From: Actinomycetaceae bacterium
GTDB lineage: Bacteria; Actinomycetota; Actinomycetes; Actinomycetales; Actinomycetaceae
Assembly: GCA_030530685.1 (NCBI GenBank)
Contig: JAUMUM010000017.1
Span: forward strand, 1 to 50,448
Direction: 5' to 3'
Length of the DNA stretch: 50,448 nt
This document shows, piece by piece, positions 16,767 to 25,068 of the stretch (position 1 is the stretch's first letter; the number at the start of each line of letters is the position of its first letter). Both the position numbers and the translations under genes were made by a program. The notes under the pieces are model-generated. The model saw only the letters and a list, made by a program, of their open reading frames with translations, was not told where the DNA came from and made no database searches.

Positions 16767-16772
16767 AGACTA
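16767..16772 (-). promoter_or_regulatory. -10 element (TAGTCT) of array copy 5
   Basis: TAGTCT on the minus strand with exactly 7 bases to the ATG at 16759; no ribosome-binding site. Confidence 0.45.
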
Positions 16773-16780
16773 AACCAAGA

Positions 16781-17044
16781 TCAGGCAGTAGTGGCTATCG
16801 AAATACGGGCGACGGCTGACGGCGCAAACGAGGGCACACTGAAACATGGGCGACGGCTTGTGGAGCAAACGGGGGACATCGAAACGTTGGCGCTGTAGCG
16901 AGAGGTACTCCGAGTTGCTCCCGTCATCACGGCGATGATCACTAAGACGGACCCGCAGATCAGCAGGATCGCGGATGCGAGGTTGAAGTGCCAGCCAGCG
17001 GGCCGACGTGATTGCCCGCCGGGCGTTGGCGAACAGCCTGCCAA
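16781..17044 (-). pseudogene. Probable remnant of another array copy
   Basis: A frame of about 87 codons contains one convincing membrane segment (ASAILLICGSVLVIIAVM) followed by a Ser-rich stretch, with no partner helices. It opens with a TTG lacking a ribosome-binding site, and no promoter hexamer is placed before it. Its position between copies 5 and 6 and its strand suggest the wreck of a former copy. The alternative is a chance frame. Confidence 0.3.
16807..16886. repeat. Imperfect 40-base tandem repeat
   Basis: Units at 16807-16846 and 16848-16886 share GGGCGACGGCT, GCAAACG, GGG and GAAAC in the same order. They lie in the remnant upstream of copy 5. Confidence 0.65.
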
Positions 17045-17062
17045 TGGCCACTTCCGTTTGGG

Positions 17063-18982
17063 TCAGGGCTGACCGGTTGGACTTCCCGGCTGGCCACTGG
17101 CCGCTAACGGCTGGCCACCGACCATCACCGGCTGACCTGCGGGAATCACCGGCTGGCCGGCAAACCCGCCCACCTGGCCGGGATACTGCGCAGGCCCTCC
17201 AGGAGTGAAGAACATCGCGGGGCGCTGGGCGCTGAAGATGCAGAAGAGCAAGCCGGAGACGATGAGAAGCGCGAGTGACACACCGTACACGAGGGCGCCT
17301 ATGTCAAAACTGAGTTCGAAACCGTTCTCAGACATATCGTCTATCGCCGTGGAGACCCGCTCTACATAGTTACCGAGCAGAGCCAAGAGGACGAGCATGA
17401 TCGCCCCGGCCATGATGAGACTGCCGCCGGCAACGAAAGCGACCCATCTGGCAAGTATGCGATTCAGGACGACAAGGAAGACCAACAGCACCGCGACCAC
17501 GAGGGTCAGGAGGCTGAACAGGAACATATTGAACCCGCCGGAGATATAAGAGTCGGTGGCGATACTGCTCCAGCGCTGCAAGTCCATGCTGGAAGTATCT
17601 GCATCGACGTATCCTGATGCGTCTCTTTGACTGATAAAAGGAACGAAAAGGGAGAGGAATCCGAGGAGTACCCCGGAGATTGCCAGTGTCAGGACAGTGA
17701 CCCACTTGCCTGTTGTTAGACCTGCGCGAACGGGCCTGAAACCGGTGTACTCCGGACCGTATGCGGCAGGAGAGGGAGCTAGGCCATAACCCTGCATGGT
17801 CCACGGTCCTGCCGGCAGTCCGCTGCCGGGGAGACCGGTCGGAAAGGCTCCGATCTGTTGGGAGGCGGGGCTGTGCAGCGCCGATGCTTGGTCGGACTGA
17901 CTGACATGCGCGGGGTGATTCGGAGGGGCGTAGCGCGAGTGGCTGCCCGTCGGGCTGGAGTTTCCCTCGCCGGACGCCGAACCCATGCGGGCGGCATCGT
18001 GTTGGGTCAGGCTTGGCTGTTGCCCGGCGTAGTAAAGCGCGGAGCCGGTCAGTTGCGGCTGCGACCCTCCGGAATAGGGGAGGGCGGCGGCCGAGGGCGA
18101 TTGGCCGGGCAGATACGGGCTTTCTGACATGCCTAGAGGCTTTTCCTTGATGATCGCCACGAGGATGAGTACTGCTCCGACGGTCATGAGGACCGTGGAA
18201 CACTCACGGAGCCAGATGCCCGCGCCTATTTCGTAGTCCGAACTTTCGTAGTCGTAGCCACTGAGCGTCAGGTGACCGTCCAGGGTCGAGACAAAGTATG
18301 GGATTCCAATTGCCAGAGGAACTCCCGCGACCATCCCCTTGAGCGTGTCCCATATTCGCGCGGATCGAAAGCAGATAATCAGGAGGCACAGCAGCGGAAG
18401 TAGAGTCGATAGCAAGGGGGCTACGATGTCGAGCAGACGCACTATGGCAGATGGTGCGTCGCTGTCGTAATGTGGGTTGAAGGTGCTCGGTGAATAAGTC
18501 TCGCCGTCGCGGGTGCCAGTGCTGTGGAAGTTGGGCAGGGTGTGCGCAACGATGAGGAGCACCGAGCTGACGGCCACGGTGGCCGCCCCGGTGTAGAGCA
18601 GTGCCGAATGCGAGCGGCGGATACGTTGTTGGCTCCGAGGTGGCTGGGTGTCCGTGGGCGCGCCGGATGCAGTGGTCGGTTGTTGTGCCGACGTCGCGGC
18701 GGCCTGGTCGGTTGCAGTGGCTTGGCCGGTTGACGCCGGGGACGGGGCGCCGTCCGACGCCGGTGAGCTCCCGGCCGGCGCTGAGCGTCGCTGACTTCCG
18801 GACGGCGAGGCCTCAGAAGCGGCTGCCGACTGCTCGGAGCCATCCGGCTGGGACTCGGCCGCCGACCGCTCGGGATTGGGCGCTGGATGCGTGACCTCGT
18901 TGGGAGACTCCGATGCCCGCTCAGGGGCAGGGGAGCCGTCCGAGGGGACTCCGGCGGAGTCTTGCGGAGAGTTGGTTGCCAT
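17063..18982 (-). CDS. Array membrane protein, copy 6, double-module fusion
   Basis: 639 aa, the largest member. A disordered Ser/Ala/Pro/Glu-rich leader (1-125) is followed by module A (about 128-290) beginning SALLYTGAATVAVS, with helices including LLSTLLPLLCLLIICF and STVLMTVGAVLILVAII. A linker of about 130 residues rich in Ser, Gln, Gly and Tyr follows. Module B has helices such as VLLGFLSLFVPFIS, FSLLTLVVAVLLVFLV, GGSLIMAGAIMLVLLALLG and YGVSLALLIVSGLLFCIF. It ends in a PGQVGGFAGQP-type tail. Module A matches the truncated copy 7; module B matches copy 5. The gene therefore looks like a fusion of two array members. TAGACT lies 7 bases before the ATG. The function is unknown. Confidence 0.82.
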   Translation of the reverse strand: MATNSPQDSAGVPSDGSPAPERASESPNEVTHPAPNPERSAAESQPDGSEQSAAASEASPSGSQRRSAPAGSSPASDGAPSPASTGQATATDQAAATSAQQPTTASGAPTDTQPPRSQQRIRRSHSALLYTGAATVAVSSVLLIVAHTLPNFHSTGTRDGETYSPSTFNPHYDSDAPSAIVRLLDIVAPLLSTLLPLLCLLIICFRSARIWDTLKGMVAGVPLAIGIPYFVSTLDGHLTLSGYDYESSDYEIGAGIWLRECSTVLMTVGAVLILVAIIKEKPLGMSESPYLPGQSPSAAALPYSGGSQPQLTGSALYYAGQQPSLTQHDAARMGSASGEGNSSPTGSHSRYAPPNHPAHVSQSDQASALHSPASQQIGAFPTGLPGSGLPAGPWTMQGYGLAPSPAAYGPEYTGFRPVRAGLTTGKWVTVLTLAISGVLLGFLSLFVPFISQRDASGYVDADTSSMDLQRWSSIATDSYISGGFNMFLFSLLTLVVAVLLVFLVVLNRILARWVAFVAGGSLIMAGAIMLVLLALLGNYVERVSTAIDDMSENGFELSFDIGALVYGVSLALLIVSGLLFCIFSAQRPAMFFTPGGPAQYPGQVGGFAGQPVIPAGQPVMVGGQPLAASGQPGSPTGQP

Positions 18983-18989
18983 GCCGGCC

Positions 18990-18995
18990 AGTCTA
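18990..18995 (-). promoter_or_regulatory. -10 element (TAGACT) of array copy 6
   Basis: TAGACT on the minus strand with exactly 7 bases to the ATG at 18982. Confidence 0.45.
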
Positions 18996-19219
18996 GGGAC
19001 GTATCTCGTGCGGCGCAGCGGTTACCGCCCATCCGGTCAGGACTCCCCGTCAGGTAGGGGAGCCAGCCGGCAGGGGGCTGCCGTCGCGGGAGGCTGCGCC
19101 CGCGGTGGCCGGTAGGAAGGCCGAGGAGAGCAGATACGCCGGGTGAAACGCCTGCCTCGATGTCGGCCTCGCTGCCTTGACGTCGACTTCCGCTGCGCAG
19201 GCTTGTGTGGTGTGGTCGC

Positions 19220-19918
19220 CTAGAGGGGCATCTGCTGCCCGAGGGGTGGCGCTTGCCGCCCTGGCGTTGGTGCTTGGCGCCCCGGTGCCAGCGGTCCGGG
19301 CGGGAGTGGTCCGGACGGAAGAGGATAGGGATACGACTGCGAAGCAGCTTCACCGAAATGGGGTGGGGCGCCGAGATGTGCGGCTGCCGAGGGATACTGG
19401 CCGATGGGGCGCCAGGTTGCCGGAGTTGGCGCGGTCCGTTCCCTCATGATTGCCGTGAGTATGACTATCGCCCCGCCGATCATGAGTATCGAGGCAGTGT
19501 AACCGAGCCAGAGGGCTATTCCGGGACGTAAGCTTGCTGCGACAGCAACCTGCCAGTTTAGATCTACCAACAAGTAGAGTCTATGGACTCCGTAGACTAA
19601 GGGTACTCCCCCGACGATCGCCTTGACTGAGTCCCATGTCTCTGACTCTGTGGAGCGAAAGCAGACCACGAGAAGGCTCAGGGCCGGAAGTATGGCCCAC
19701 AGCAGTTGGCCCAAGTTATGAAAGAAAAGTCCCGCGCTAGCTTCCGATTCCCCTGCCGACCGATCAATGAGGGGGTATTGCGTACTTCCGTATGTGGAGT
19801 AAGAAAGGGGTAGGAAGAACGAGACGACCAGGATGACCAGCCCGAGCGCAGTAATGGCGATTCCGGTATAGAGCGGTGCCTTTCGCGGCAGGCCGCATGC
19901 GGCGAAGAGGGTCAGGGT
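19220..19918 (-). pseudogene. Array membrane protein, copy 7, lacking a start
   Basis: Reading the minus strand from about 19918 gives a continuous frame with PLYTGIAITALGLVILVVSF, then WAILPALSLLVVCFRSTES, WDSVKAIVGGVPLVYG and SILMIGGAIVILTAIM. These match module A of copy 6 in order (LLYTGAATVAVS, LLCLLIICFRSA, WDTLKGMVAGVPLAIG). A Pro/Gly/Ala-rich tail ends at 19220. The frame is closed upstream by a TAG and has no ATG or GTG before the first helix. The only ATG there is one base out of frame. A 5' truncation or a one-base frameshift near the start is therefore likely. The first usable in-frame start is a TTG at 19714, which would drop the first helix. Confidence 0.6.
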
Positions 19919-20329
19919 CTATTCAGGCCTTGGGGAGACGTTGCACATGTTCGCGGCGCCCGGCAGGTGTTCGCTGCGTCCGACACGACAGGTGAATGTC
20001 GAGCTGACCATGCGTCGATCGCTTGCGCCCGCGCGGCCCGCCGCCAAGGCGTCGAGGGCGAGCCGTCTGTGGCGGGGCGGTCGTGCGCGTCGTTGCTGGG
20101 TCCAGTGGCATGGCGGCACGGTCTGCGGGTCGGGACCGGGCGATGCTCCTCCCCACATGTGCATGGTCGGCGGGCACGCCCGAGGGACGAAAGACCTGTG
20201 GCGTATGTCGTGTTTTGTCGACGTCGTCCGGAGCAAATCCCCTAAATAGCGCGATATTCTCCCTTCTGCAAGACCTGGCCGCGTGTGACGTCGGCAACCT
20301 TGGGGTGGATATGTTGATAACGATTTGGT
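19919..20329. other. Upstream region of the Rpf-like gene
   Basis: About 400 bases without a convincing gene. I looked for the cyclic-di-AMP (ydaO) riboswitch that precedes rpf genes in many actinobacteria and did not see its conserved blocks. The last 60 bases are AT-richer and hold the promoter. Confidence 0.45.
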
Positions 20330-20335
20330 TACACT
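20306..20335 (+). promoter_or_regulatory. Promoter of the Rpf-like gene
   Basis: TGGATA (20306-20311) and TACACT (20330-20335) are separated by 18 bases. The predicted transcript starts near 20342, giving a leader of about 80 bases. Confidence 0.4.
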
Positions 20336-20349
20336 CGATTCACATTCAC

Positions 20350-20394
20350 AACTGCAAGTGGACACAAGCAAGCTAACTGCAAGTGAACGCAAAC
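20350..20394 (+). repeat. 20-base direct repeat in the rpf leader
   Basis: AACTGCAAGTGGACACAAGC (20350-20369) and AACTGCAAGTGAACGCAAAC (20375-20394) differ at only four positions. They lie between promoter and ribosome-binding site, so both are in the mRNA leader. Confidence 0.75.
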
Positions 20395-20420
20395 TTGTAG
20401 GCAACGTAGGAGGCATAGCA

Positions 20421-21704
20421 TTGGGCCGACACACTGCATCCCAAGGCGAAGCATTCGAGTTCAAGTACGATCTGTCGAAGACACCCGCCCCCGGCTCGCG
20501 CCGCGCGGCGCGTCTGGCCGAACGCGGTGACGGGAGGCACACCGCATCCGGATACGGCGAGGGTGGCGTGGCAGTCGCCACCATGGTTGACGAGAACGTG
20601 CACCAGTTCCGCCCCGACATCCCCGTGTACACCGGCGAATCTCAGGCCGAGCGTGGCGACATCCCGGAGGAAGTCGTCGCCGCTGGTGCGAAGAGCAGCC
20701 GATTCTCGCTCTTCAATCGCTCCCGCGCCACGGTGGCTGCCGTGGTCGCCGCAGCGACGGGCGTTGGCACTCTCGTCACCGCCTCGCTCGCGAACCCGGA
20801 GCATGCCGAGGCACGGACGCTCATTGCCGATGGCAAGTCCTCCGTGGACTCGGGGGCGGACAACGTCGTCAAGGCGACGTTCAAGGTCGAGGTCGACGGC
20901 GAGACTCGCGAAGTCACCTCGAGCAAGGCGACGCTCGGCGAGGCTCTCACCGAGGCCGGAATCGAACTTGGCGCTGACGACCAGGTCTCCGAGGACCTCG
21001 CCGCTCCGGTCACCGATGGCGAGACCGTCGTCATTACCCGCGTTGAAAAGAAGCTCGTCAGCGAGGAAGTGGTCGTCGCTCACGAGAGCTCGGAGGTCGA
21101 GGACAGCTCGCTGGCCAAGGGCGAGCGTGAGGTCCAGACCGAAGGAGTCGACGGCGTCACCTCGAATACCTATGAAGTGACCTACGTCAATGGGCAGGAG
21201 CAGGGCCGCGACCTCGTCGTGAGCGCCGAAAAGTCCTCGCCCGTCAACGAGGTCGTCAAGGTTGGAACGGCCGAGCAGTCGGAGGCATCCTCCGCTCAGG
21301 CCGCGTCGCAGGACACGTCGGCTTCCGCAGCCGCTGCGGACACGTCCCAGGCCGCGGCCAGTGCCGAGGCGCCCGCGGCCGAAGCAGCCGCTCCCGCGGC
21401 ATCCGGCGATCCGAAGTCGATCGCCCGATCGATGCTCTCGTCCTACGGCTGGGGCGACGGCCAGTACCAGTGCCTCGTCTCCCTGTGGGAGAAGGAGTCC
21501 AACTGGAACTACCAGGCCACGAATAAGTCGTCCGGGGCCTACGGCATTCCGCAGTCGCTGCCCGCCTCGAAGATGGCTTCCGCGGGTGCCGATTGGCGCA
21601 CCAACCCTGCCACCCAGATCCGCTGGGGCCTGGGATACATCCAGGGCCGTTACGGCAGCCCGTGCGCGGCATGGTCGCATTCGCAGTCCGTCGGCTGGTA
21701 CTGA
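20421..21704 (+). CDS. Rpf-like cell-wall lytic protein (DUF348-G5-Apf-type domain)
   Basis: 427 aa secreted or surface protein that probably cleaves peptidoglycan during growth or resuscitation. Residues 1-90 are a long charged cytoplasmic-type leader. A membrane segment follows (ATVAAVVAAATGVGTLVTASLA), then a DUF348 unit (FKVEVDGETREVTSSKATLGEAL), a G5 domain, and an Ala/Ser/Gln linker. The C-terminal lysozyme-like domain of the aggregation-promoting-factor kind has probable catalytic Glu in WEKESNWNY and the motifs SSGAYGIPQ and RWGLGYI. A classical Rpf domain is not present. The TTG at 20421 is chosen because GGAGG lies 7 bases before it; the longer open frame has no ribosome-binding site. 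rsmA starts 3 bases after the stop, a conserved pairing. The gene symbol rpfB is often used for this locus. Confidence 0.85.
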   Translation: MGRHTASQGEAFEFKYDLSKTPAPGSRRAARLAERGDGRHTASGYGEGGVAVATMVDENVHQFRPDIPVYTGESQAERGDIPEEVVAAGAKSSRFSLFNRSRATVAAVVAAATGVGTLVTASLANPEHAEARTLIADGKSSVDSGADNVVKATFKVEVDGETREVTSSKATLGEALTEAGIELGADDQVSEDLAAPVTDGETVVITRVEKKLVSEEVVVAHESSEVEDSSLAKGEREVQTEGVDGVTSNTYEVTYVNGQEQGRDLVVSAEKSSPVNEVVKVGTAEQSEASSAQAASQDTSASAAAADTSQAAASAEAPAAEAAAPAASGDPKSIARSMLSSYGWGDGQYQCLVSLWEKESNWNYQATNKSSGAYGIPQSLPASKMASAGADWRTNPATQIRWGLGYIQGRYGSPCAAWSHSQSVGWY

Positions 21705-21707
21705 TAG

Positions 21708-22595
21708 GTGCCGTCGGGTCTTCTCGGGCCTAGCCATGTCAGGCAGCTGGCACATTCCATAGGCATACGCCCTACCAAGACGCTGGGGCAGAACTTCGTG
21801 CACGATGCGGGGACCATTCGCCGCATCGTGCACGAAGCCTGTGTTGAGCCCGGTGATCGCGTGCTGGAGATCGGGCCGGGGCTCGGCTCGCTCACGCTCG
21901 GCCTGCTCGAGGCGGGGGCGCTCGTTTCTGCCGTTGAGATCGACGCTGCGCTTGCGCGCGCCCTGCCCGAAACGGTCGCCTGGCGGATGCCGAATGCGAC
22001 CGGGCGCCTCGCCGTCGTCCGAATGGACGCCATGGACGTGGCCGGACCGCGCGACCTTCCTATTCCGCCCGACGGGGAAGCGGTGGCCTACGAGCCACGG
22101 CGGCTGGTGGCCAATCTTCCCTACAACGTCGCCGTGCCCATCCTGCTCACGCTCTTTGAGGCCCTGCCGAGCATACGCACCGCCACGGTCATGGTGCAGG
22201 CCGAGGTCGCGGATCGGCTCGCTGCGCGGCCCGGGTCTCGGACGTATGGCGTGCCGTCGGTCAAGGCCGCGTGGTATGCGCAGGCCAGGCGCGGTCCGAA
22301 GATCAGCCGGTCCGTTTTCTGGCCGGTGCCCAATGTCGACAGCGCGCTCGTCAGCTTCGCGCGCCGCGACCCTCCGACCGGTGCAGCGCGCGAGGACGTG
22401 TTCGACGTCGTCGATGCGGCGTTTTCGCAGAGGCGCAAGACCCTGCGCTCGGCGCTCGCCGCGTGGGCCGGGGGAGCGGCCAAGGCCGAAGAGATTGTGC
22501 GGGCGGCAGGCGTGCAACCTTCGGCCCGCGGAGAGACGCTCGGCGTCGAGGACTTCGCGGCCATTGCCGGGGCCCGCGTGGCTCTGGGGTTTTGA
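21708..22595 (+). CDS. rsmA: 16S rRNA dimethyladenosine transferase (KsgA)
   Basis: 295 aa methyltransferase that dimethylates A1518 and A1519 of 16S rRNA late in small-subunit assembly. The SAM motif is [12 protein letters not shown] (52-63), the N-terminal motif is KTLGQNF (24-30), and the catalytic NLPY motif is at 136-139 ([11 protein letters not shown]). The C-terminal domain carries [16 protein letters not shown] and [12 protein letters not shown], both typical. The GTG at 21708 begins 3 bases after the stop of the Rpf-like gene, so the two are cotranscribed and probably coupled. In actinobacteria ispE commonly follows; here four genes intervene (nitroreductase, membrane protein, gltS, then ispE). 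Confidence 0.95.
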   Translation: MPSGLLGPSHVRQLAHSIGIRPTKTLGQNFVHDAGTIRRIVHEACVEPGDRVLEIGPGLGSLTLGLLEAGALVSAVEIDAALARALPETVAWRMPNATGRLAVVRMDAMDVAGPRDLPIPPDGEAVAYEPRRLVANLPYNVAVPILLTLFEALPSIRTATVMVQAEVADRLAARPGSRTYGVPSVKAAWYAQARRGPKISRSVFWPVPNVDSALVSFARRDPPTGAAREDVFDVVDAAFSQRRKTLRSALAAWAGGAAKAEEIVRAAGVQPSARGETLGVEDFAAIAGARVALGF

Positions 22596-22624
22596 CGGCT
22601 GGCGTCGCGGTCAGTGTGCGGCAT

Positions 22625-22690
22625 GGGCGCCAGCCGGTGTGCGACAAGACCAACAAGCGCCATGGTCCAACGGGCGCCGGCCGGTATGCG
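22625..22690 (+). repeat. 19-base direct repeats downstream of rsmA
   Basis: GGGCGCCAGCCGGTGTGCG (22625-22643) and GGGCGCCGGCCGGTATGCG (22672-22690) differ at two bases; CCAACA-type blocks also recur. The 250-base spacer 22596-22847 shows no gene. Confidence 0.7.
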
Positions 22691-22847
22691 GTATGGCCCA
22701 ACACGAGCCGTGGCCGATATCGTGACACAGGCGAACGGGCGCCGCGGCCGGCCCGCTCCACGGCGCCTCCGGCCGAGCTCCCGTCTCGCCTGGCGAAACC
22801 TGGATCGCGCGCGGAATATCCTGCGCCGACGGGCGGTTGTCGAGAGT

Positions 22848-23474
22848 ATGAACGAATCGACCGCCAACGGCACGAACGAACGGAACATACCGGCCGTCAA
22901 CGATGACGCCCTCGCCGCTCTTTTCACCTCCGCCCGCACCGCTCGCACCTTCCTCGCCGAACCCGCCCCGACCGAGGCCGTGCGCCGCGCCTACGAGAAC
23001 GCCCGATGGGCGCCGACCGCTTTCAACTCGCAGCCCCTGCGCCTCGATCTGCTCGCGTCACCGCAGTCCCGCCAGCGGCTCGTCCCGCACATGATGGAAA
23101 CCAACCGGGAAACGGTGGCCGGCGCCCCTCTAACGCTGATCACCTCCGCCGAAACGGCACCCGGCCAGTCCATGCGGACGCTCGGCGCACCCGAGCGGGT
23201 CCTCGATATCGTCTCCTCCTCGCCCGACGCCGGCGCGGGGCTCGCGCGCGATTCCGCCCTCATCCAGCTCGGATACCTTGTCGTGGCACTGCGCGCTGAG
23301 GGCTTGGACGTCGGTGTCATGACCGGCGCCGACATGAGCGGGGTCGACGACGAGTTCCACCGGGACAGTTCGTGGCGCACCATCGCGATCGTCAATGTCG
23401 GACACGCCGCGGCTGACGCGTATCGCCCGCGCTCGGGCCGCCACGAATTCGACGCGGTATCGCGCGTCCTTTAG
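22848..23474 (+). CDS. Nitroreductase-family oxidoreductase, RutE/HadB-like
   Basis: 208 aa FMN-dependent reductase of the RutE-like branch. RutE reduces malonic semialdehyde in pyrimidine breakdown, but many relatives act on nitro or quinone compounds and no rut genes are nearby. Family signs are LFTSARTARTFLAEP at the start, the FMN-binding WAPTAFNSQPLRL (residues about 53-65), DSALIQLGYLVVALRAEGLDVGVMTG with the GPMSG-like turn, and the end IVNVGHAAADAYRPR. The length fits the family (about 195-210 aa). The ATG at 22848 is about 21 residues before the first conserved block; a ribosome-binding site is not obvious. Confidence 0.85.
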   Translation: MNESTANGTNERNIPAVNDDALAALFTSARTARTFLAEPAPTEAVRRAYENARWAPTAFNSQPLRLDLLASPQSRQRLVPHMMETNRETVAGAPLTLITSAETAPGQSMRTLGAPERVLDIVSSSPDAGAGLARDSALIQLGYLVVALRAEGLDVGVMTGADMSGVDDEFHRDSSWRTIAIVNVGHAAADAYRPRSGRHEFDAVSRVL

Positions 23475-23573
23475 CCCGCCTGGCACCCAGAGTGCTCGTC
23501 TCGAACGACGCGTGCCTGCCGATCCGCGCGTTGTGGCCGTGTCCAACTTGGCGCCATGCCCCGGCCGTGCGAC

Positions 23574-23579
23574 TAGGCT
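23574..23579 (+). promoter_or_regulatory. -10 element (TAGGCT) before a leader ORF
   Basis: TAGGCT lies 6 bases before the GTG at 23586, the arrangement seen at leaderless genes in this window. Confidence 0.4.
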
Positions 23580-23585
23580 TGGCCA

Positions 23586-23645
23586 GTGAAACGCCCGAGG
23601 CCGCGACGGCCCGGTCGACATCGCGGACGCTGGCAGGGAAGGTGA
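23586..23645 (+). CDS. Possible 19-codon leader ORF, Arg-rich
   Basis: A GTG positioned as a leaderless start opens VKRPRPRRPGRHRGRWQGR, nineteen codons, and its TGA ends one base before the ATG of the next gene. The ribosome-binding site of that gene (AGGGAAGG) lies inside the leader ORF. This suggests coupling. Seven of the first 15 residues are Arg, so Arg supply could matter, which is speculation. Confidence 0.35.
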   Translation: MKRPRPRRPGRHRGRWQGR

Positions 23646-23646
23646 C

Positions 23647-24897
23647 ATGGACCAGCAGATGGACGCGCTGTGGTGGCAGGCGCAAAGGCGAATCGACTAT
23701 GCGCTGGCTGGAATGTGCGCCTGCTCCCTGTGGATGGTGGTCCTCCCCCTGATCGTCCTGCTCACCCCCACGCGCTGGAGCAACCTGTTCCTGCTCGGCC
23801 TGCTCGCCTGCCTTCCCATCGGGCTCGTCTTCCTGCGGCCGCTGGATTCCGGGCGTCGCGTCGTCCGCGCCATCGGTCAGCGCGACGCCGAGGAGGTCGC
23901 CAGGTGGCGCGAGAGCGCGGTGCCGCCCGCCCACCCCGACCTCGTGCGGCGCCGCATGTGGACGAGGCGTCCGCGGCTGCCGATGCTGTGCGTCGTGGCC
24001 TGCATGGCCGCCGTCGTCGCCGTACTGGCCCTCATTCGACGTGTGGCCCCCGACTATCCGGCCATGGCGCAGTACTCGCTGGGCATAGCCGTGGTATCCG
24101 TAGGCGTGTGCCTGAGCGCCATCGTGCAGATGTTCCGAGGCAGGGTCGGCAACCGGACGCTCCTCGCGGGCCACATCCTCGTGATCTGGCTGGTGCCGCT
24201 GGGCGTCGGGATCGCGTCGATGGCGATGATCACAGGGCGGCAGGACATCGCGACGGCGGTGGCTGCCAGGGCCATGACGGCCATGGTCTACGTGATCTTC
24301 GGGCTCGTCGGCGTGCTCGTGACGGTCGTGATGGCCGCACTGTGGTTCGCGCTCGTGACCGTGCTCGTCCAGGCGCCGAAGATCGACGACGACGTCGGCC
24401 TGCGCGGCATCCTGCCAGCCAAGGGCCTTGCGGCCGGCGGACGCGGGCGCGAGGTGGGCGACGTGGTTCGTCACGGCGAACGGCCTGACGGGGTTGGCGA
24501 ACCGGCCGGCGAGGGCCAGGTGCCCGCGCAGCCGGAGGGCGGCGAAGGCGCGCTCGGCCTGGCCGACGACTCGTCGGACACCTCCGGGGTGGGCGGGCCG
24601 GGCGTCTCGGCGTCGGCTCGCCACGATTTCCTGTCCCAGCTCGAGGCCGGCGTCAATGTCGATGGGCTTCTGGCGTCGCAGGCTCCGAGCGAGTTCGACG
24701 AGGCCGACGTCGCCGCCGTTCGCGAGGAGCTCGCCGTGCAGCGGTCGGACTACGTGATTGCCGGCGTCATCGTCGGGGCAACGGCGTCGATCTTCGCTTT
24801 GGCCTGCGCGGGGCTTTCCGGGACGCCTGCGCACGTCGTCGTCGGCGTGGTGCTCGCGGCCGCCGTGAGCATGCAGCTGTACAGGATGATCTCGTAG
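23647..24897 (+). CDS. Unknown polytopic membrane protein
   Basis: 416 aa. Hydrophobic segments lie at about 18-38 (LAGMCACSLWMVVLPLIVLL), 46-64, 113-131, 144-162, 176-198 and 213-240, then a hydrophilic Gly/Glu/Asp-rich region (about 245-360). The last two segments (about 370-412) are VIAGVIVGATASIFALACAGL and VVVGVVLAAAVSMQLYRMIS. That gives around eight helices with a large cytoplasmic-type domain before the last pair. I recognise no family. The start ATG has GGGAAGG just before it and is preceded by a leaderless leader ORF. The hydrophilic region looks like one of the low-complexity insertions seen in other proteins of this window. Confidence 0.75.
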   Translation: MDQQMDALWWQAQRRIDYALAGMCACSLWMVVLPLIVLLTPTRWSNLFLLGLLACLPIGLVFLRPLDSGRRVVRAIGQRDAEEVARWRESAVPPAHPDLVRRRMWTRRPRLPMLCVVACMAAVVAVLALIRRVAPDYPAMAQYSLGIAVVSVGVCLSAIVQMFRGRVGNRTLLAGHILVIWLVPLGVGIASMAMITGRQDIATAVAARAMTAMVYVIFGLVGVLVTVVMAALWFALVTVLVQAPKIDDDVGLRGILPAKGLAAGGRGREVGDVVRHGERPDGVGEPAGEGQVPAQPEGGEGALGLADDSSDTSGVGGPGVSASARHDFLSQLEAGVNVDGLLASQAPSEFDEADVAAVREELAVQRSDYVIAGVIVGATASIFALACAGLSGTPAHVVVGVVLAAAVSMQLYRMIS

Positions 24898-25068
24898 CGG
24901 CGCCCACCGACCGGTTGCGGCCGTCGTCTACTCCTCGTGGCTGGCTGCGCCCTTCGCGGCCGCCTGCCGTCTTGCCGCGACTGTGCACAGATGCCACGCC
25001 GACCGAAACCTCACTTTGACCGGCTTGTCGAACGAGACCGAATCGTGGAAACTTGCAATTACTTTTCC

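Noticed and set aside
10589-19918. Sortase-anchored or lipoprotein nature of the array proteins
   Set aside because: No LPxTG-type motif, no lipobox and no cleavable signal peptide; tails end without a membrane anchor.
10589-19918. Phage or insertion-sequence origin of the array
   Set aside because: No transposase, integrase, terminal inverted repeats or target duplications were recognised at the borders.
19920-20420. Cyclic-di-AMP riboswitch upstream of the Rpf-like gene
   Set aside because: The conserved ydaO blocks were not found by eye; a covariance search would settle it.
20373-22517. 700-codon minus-strand frame across the Rpf-like gene and rsmA
   Set aside because: Antisense shadow of two well-supported genes; its residues are Arg/Gly/His-rich without any domain.
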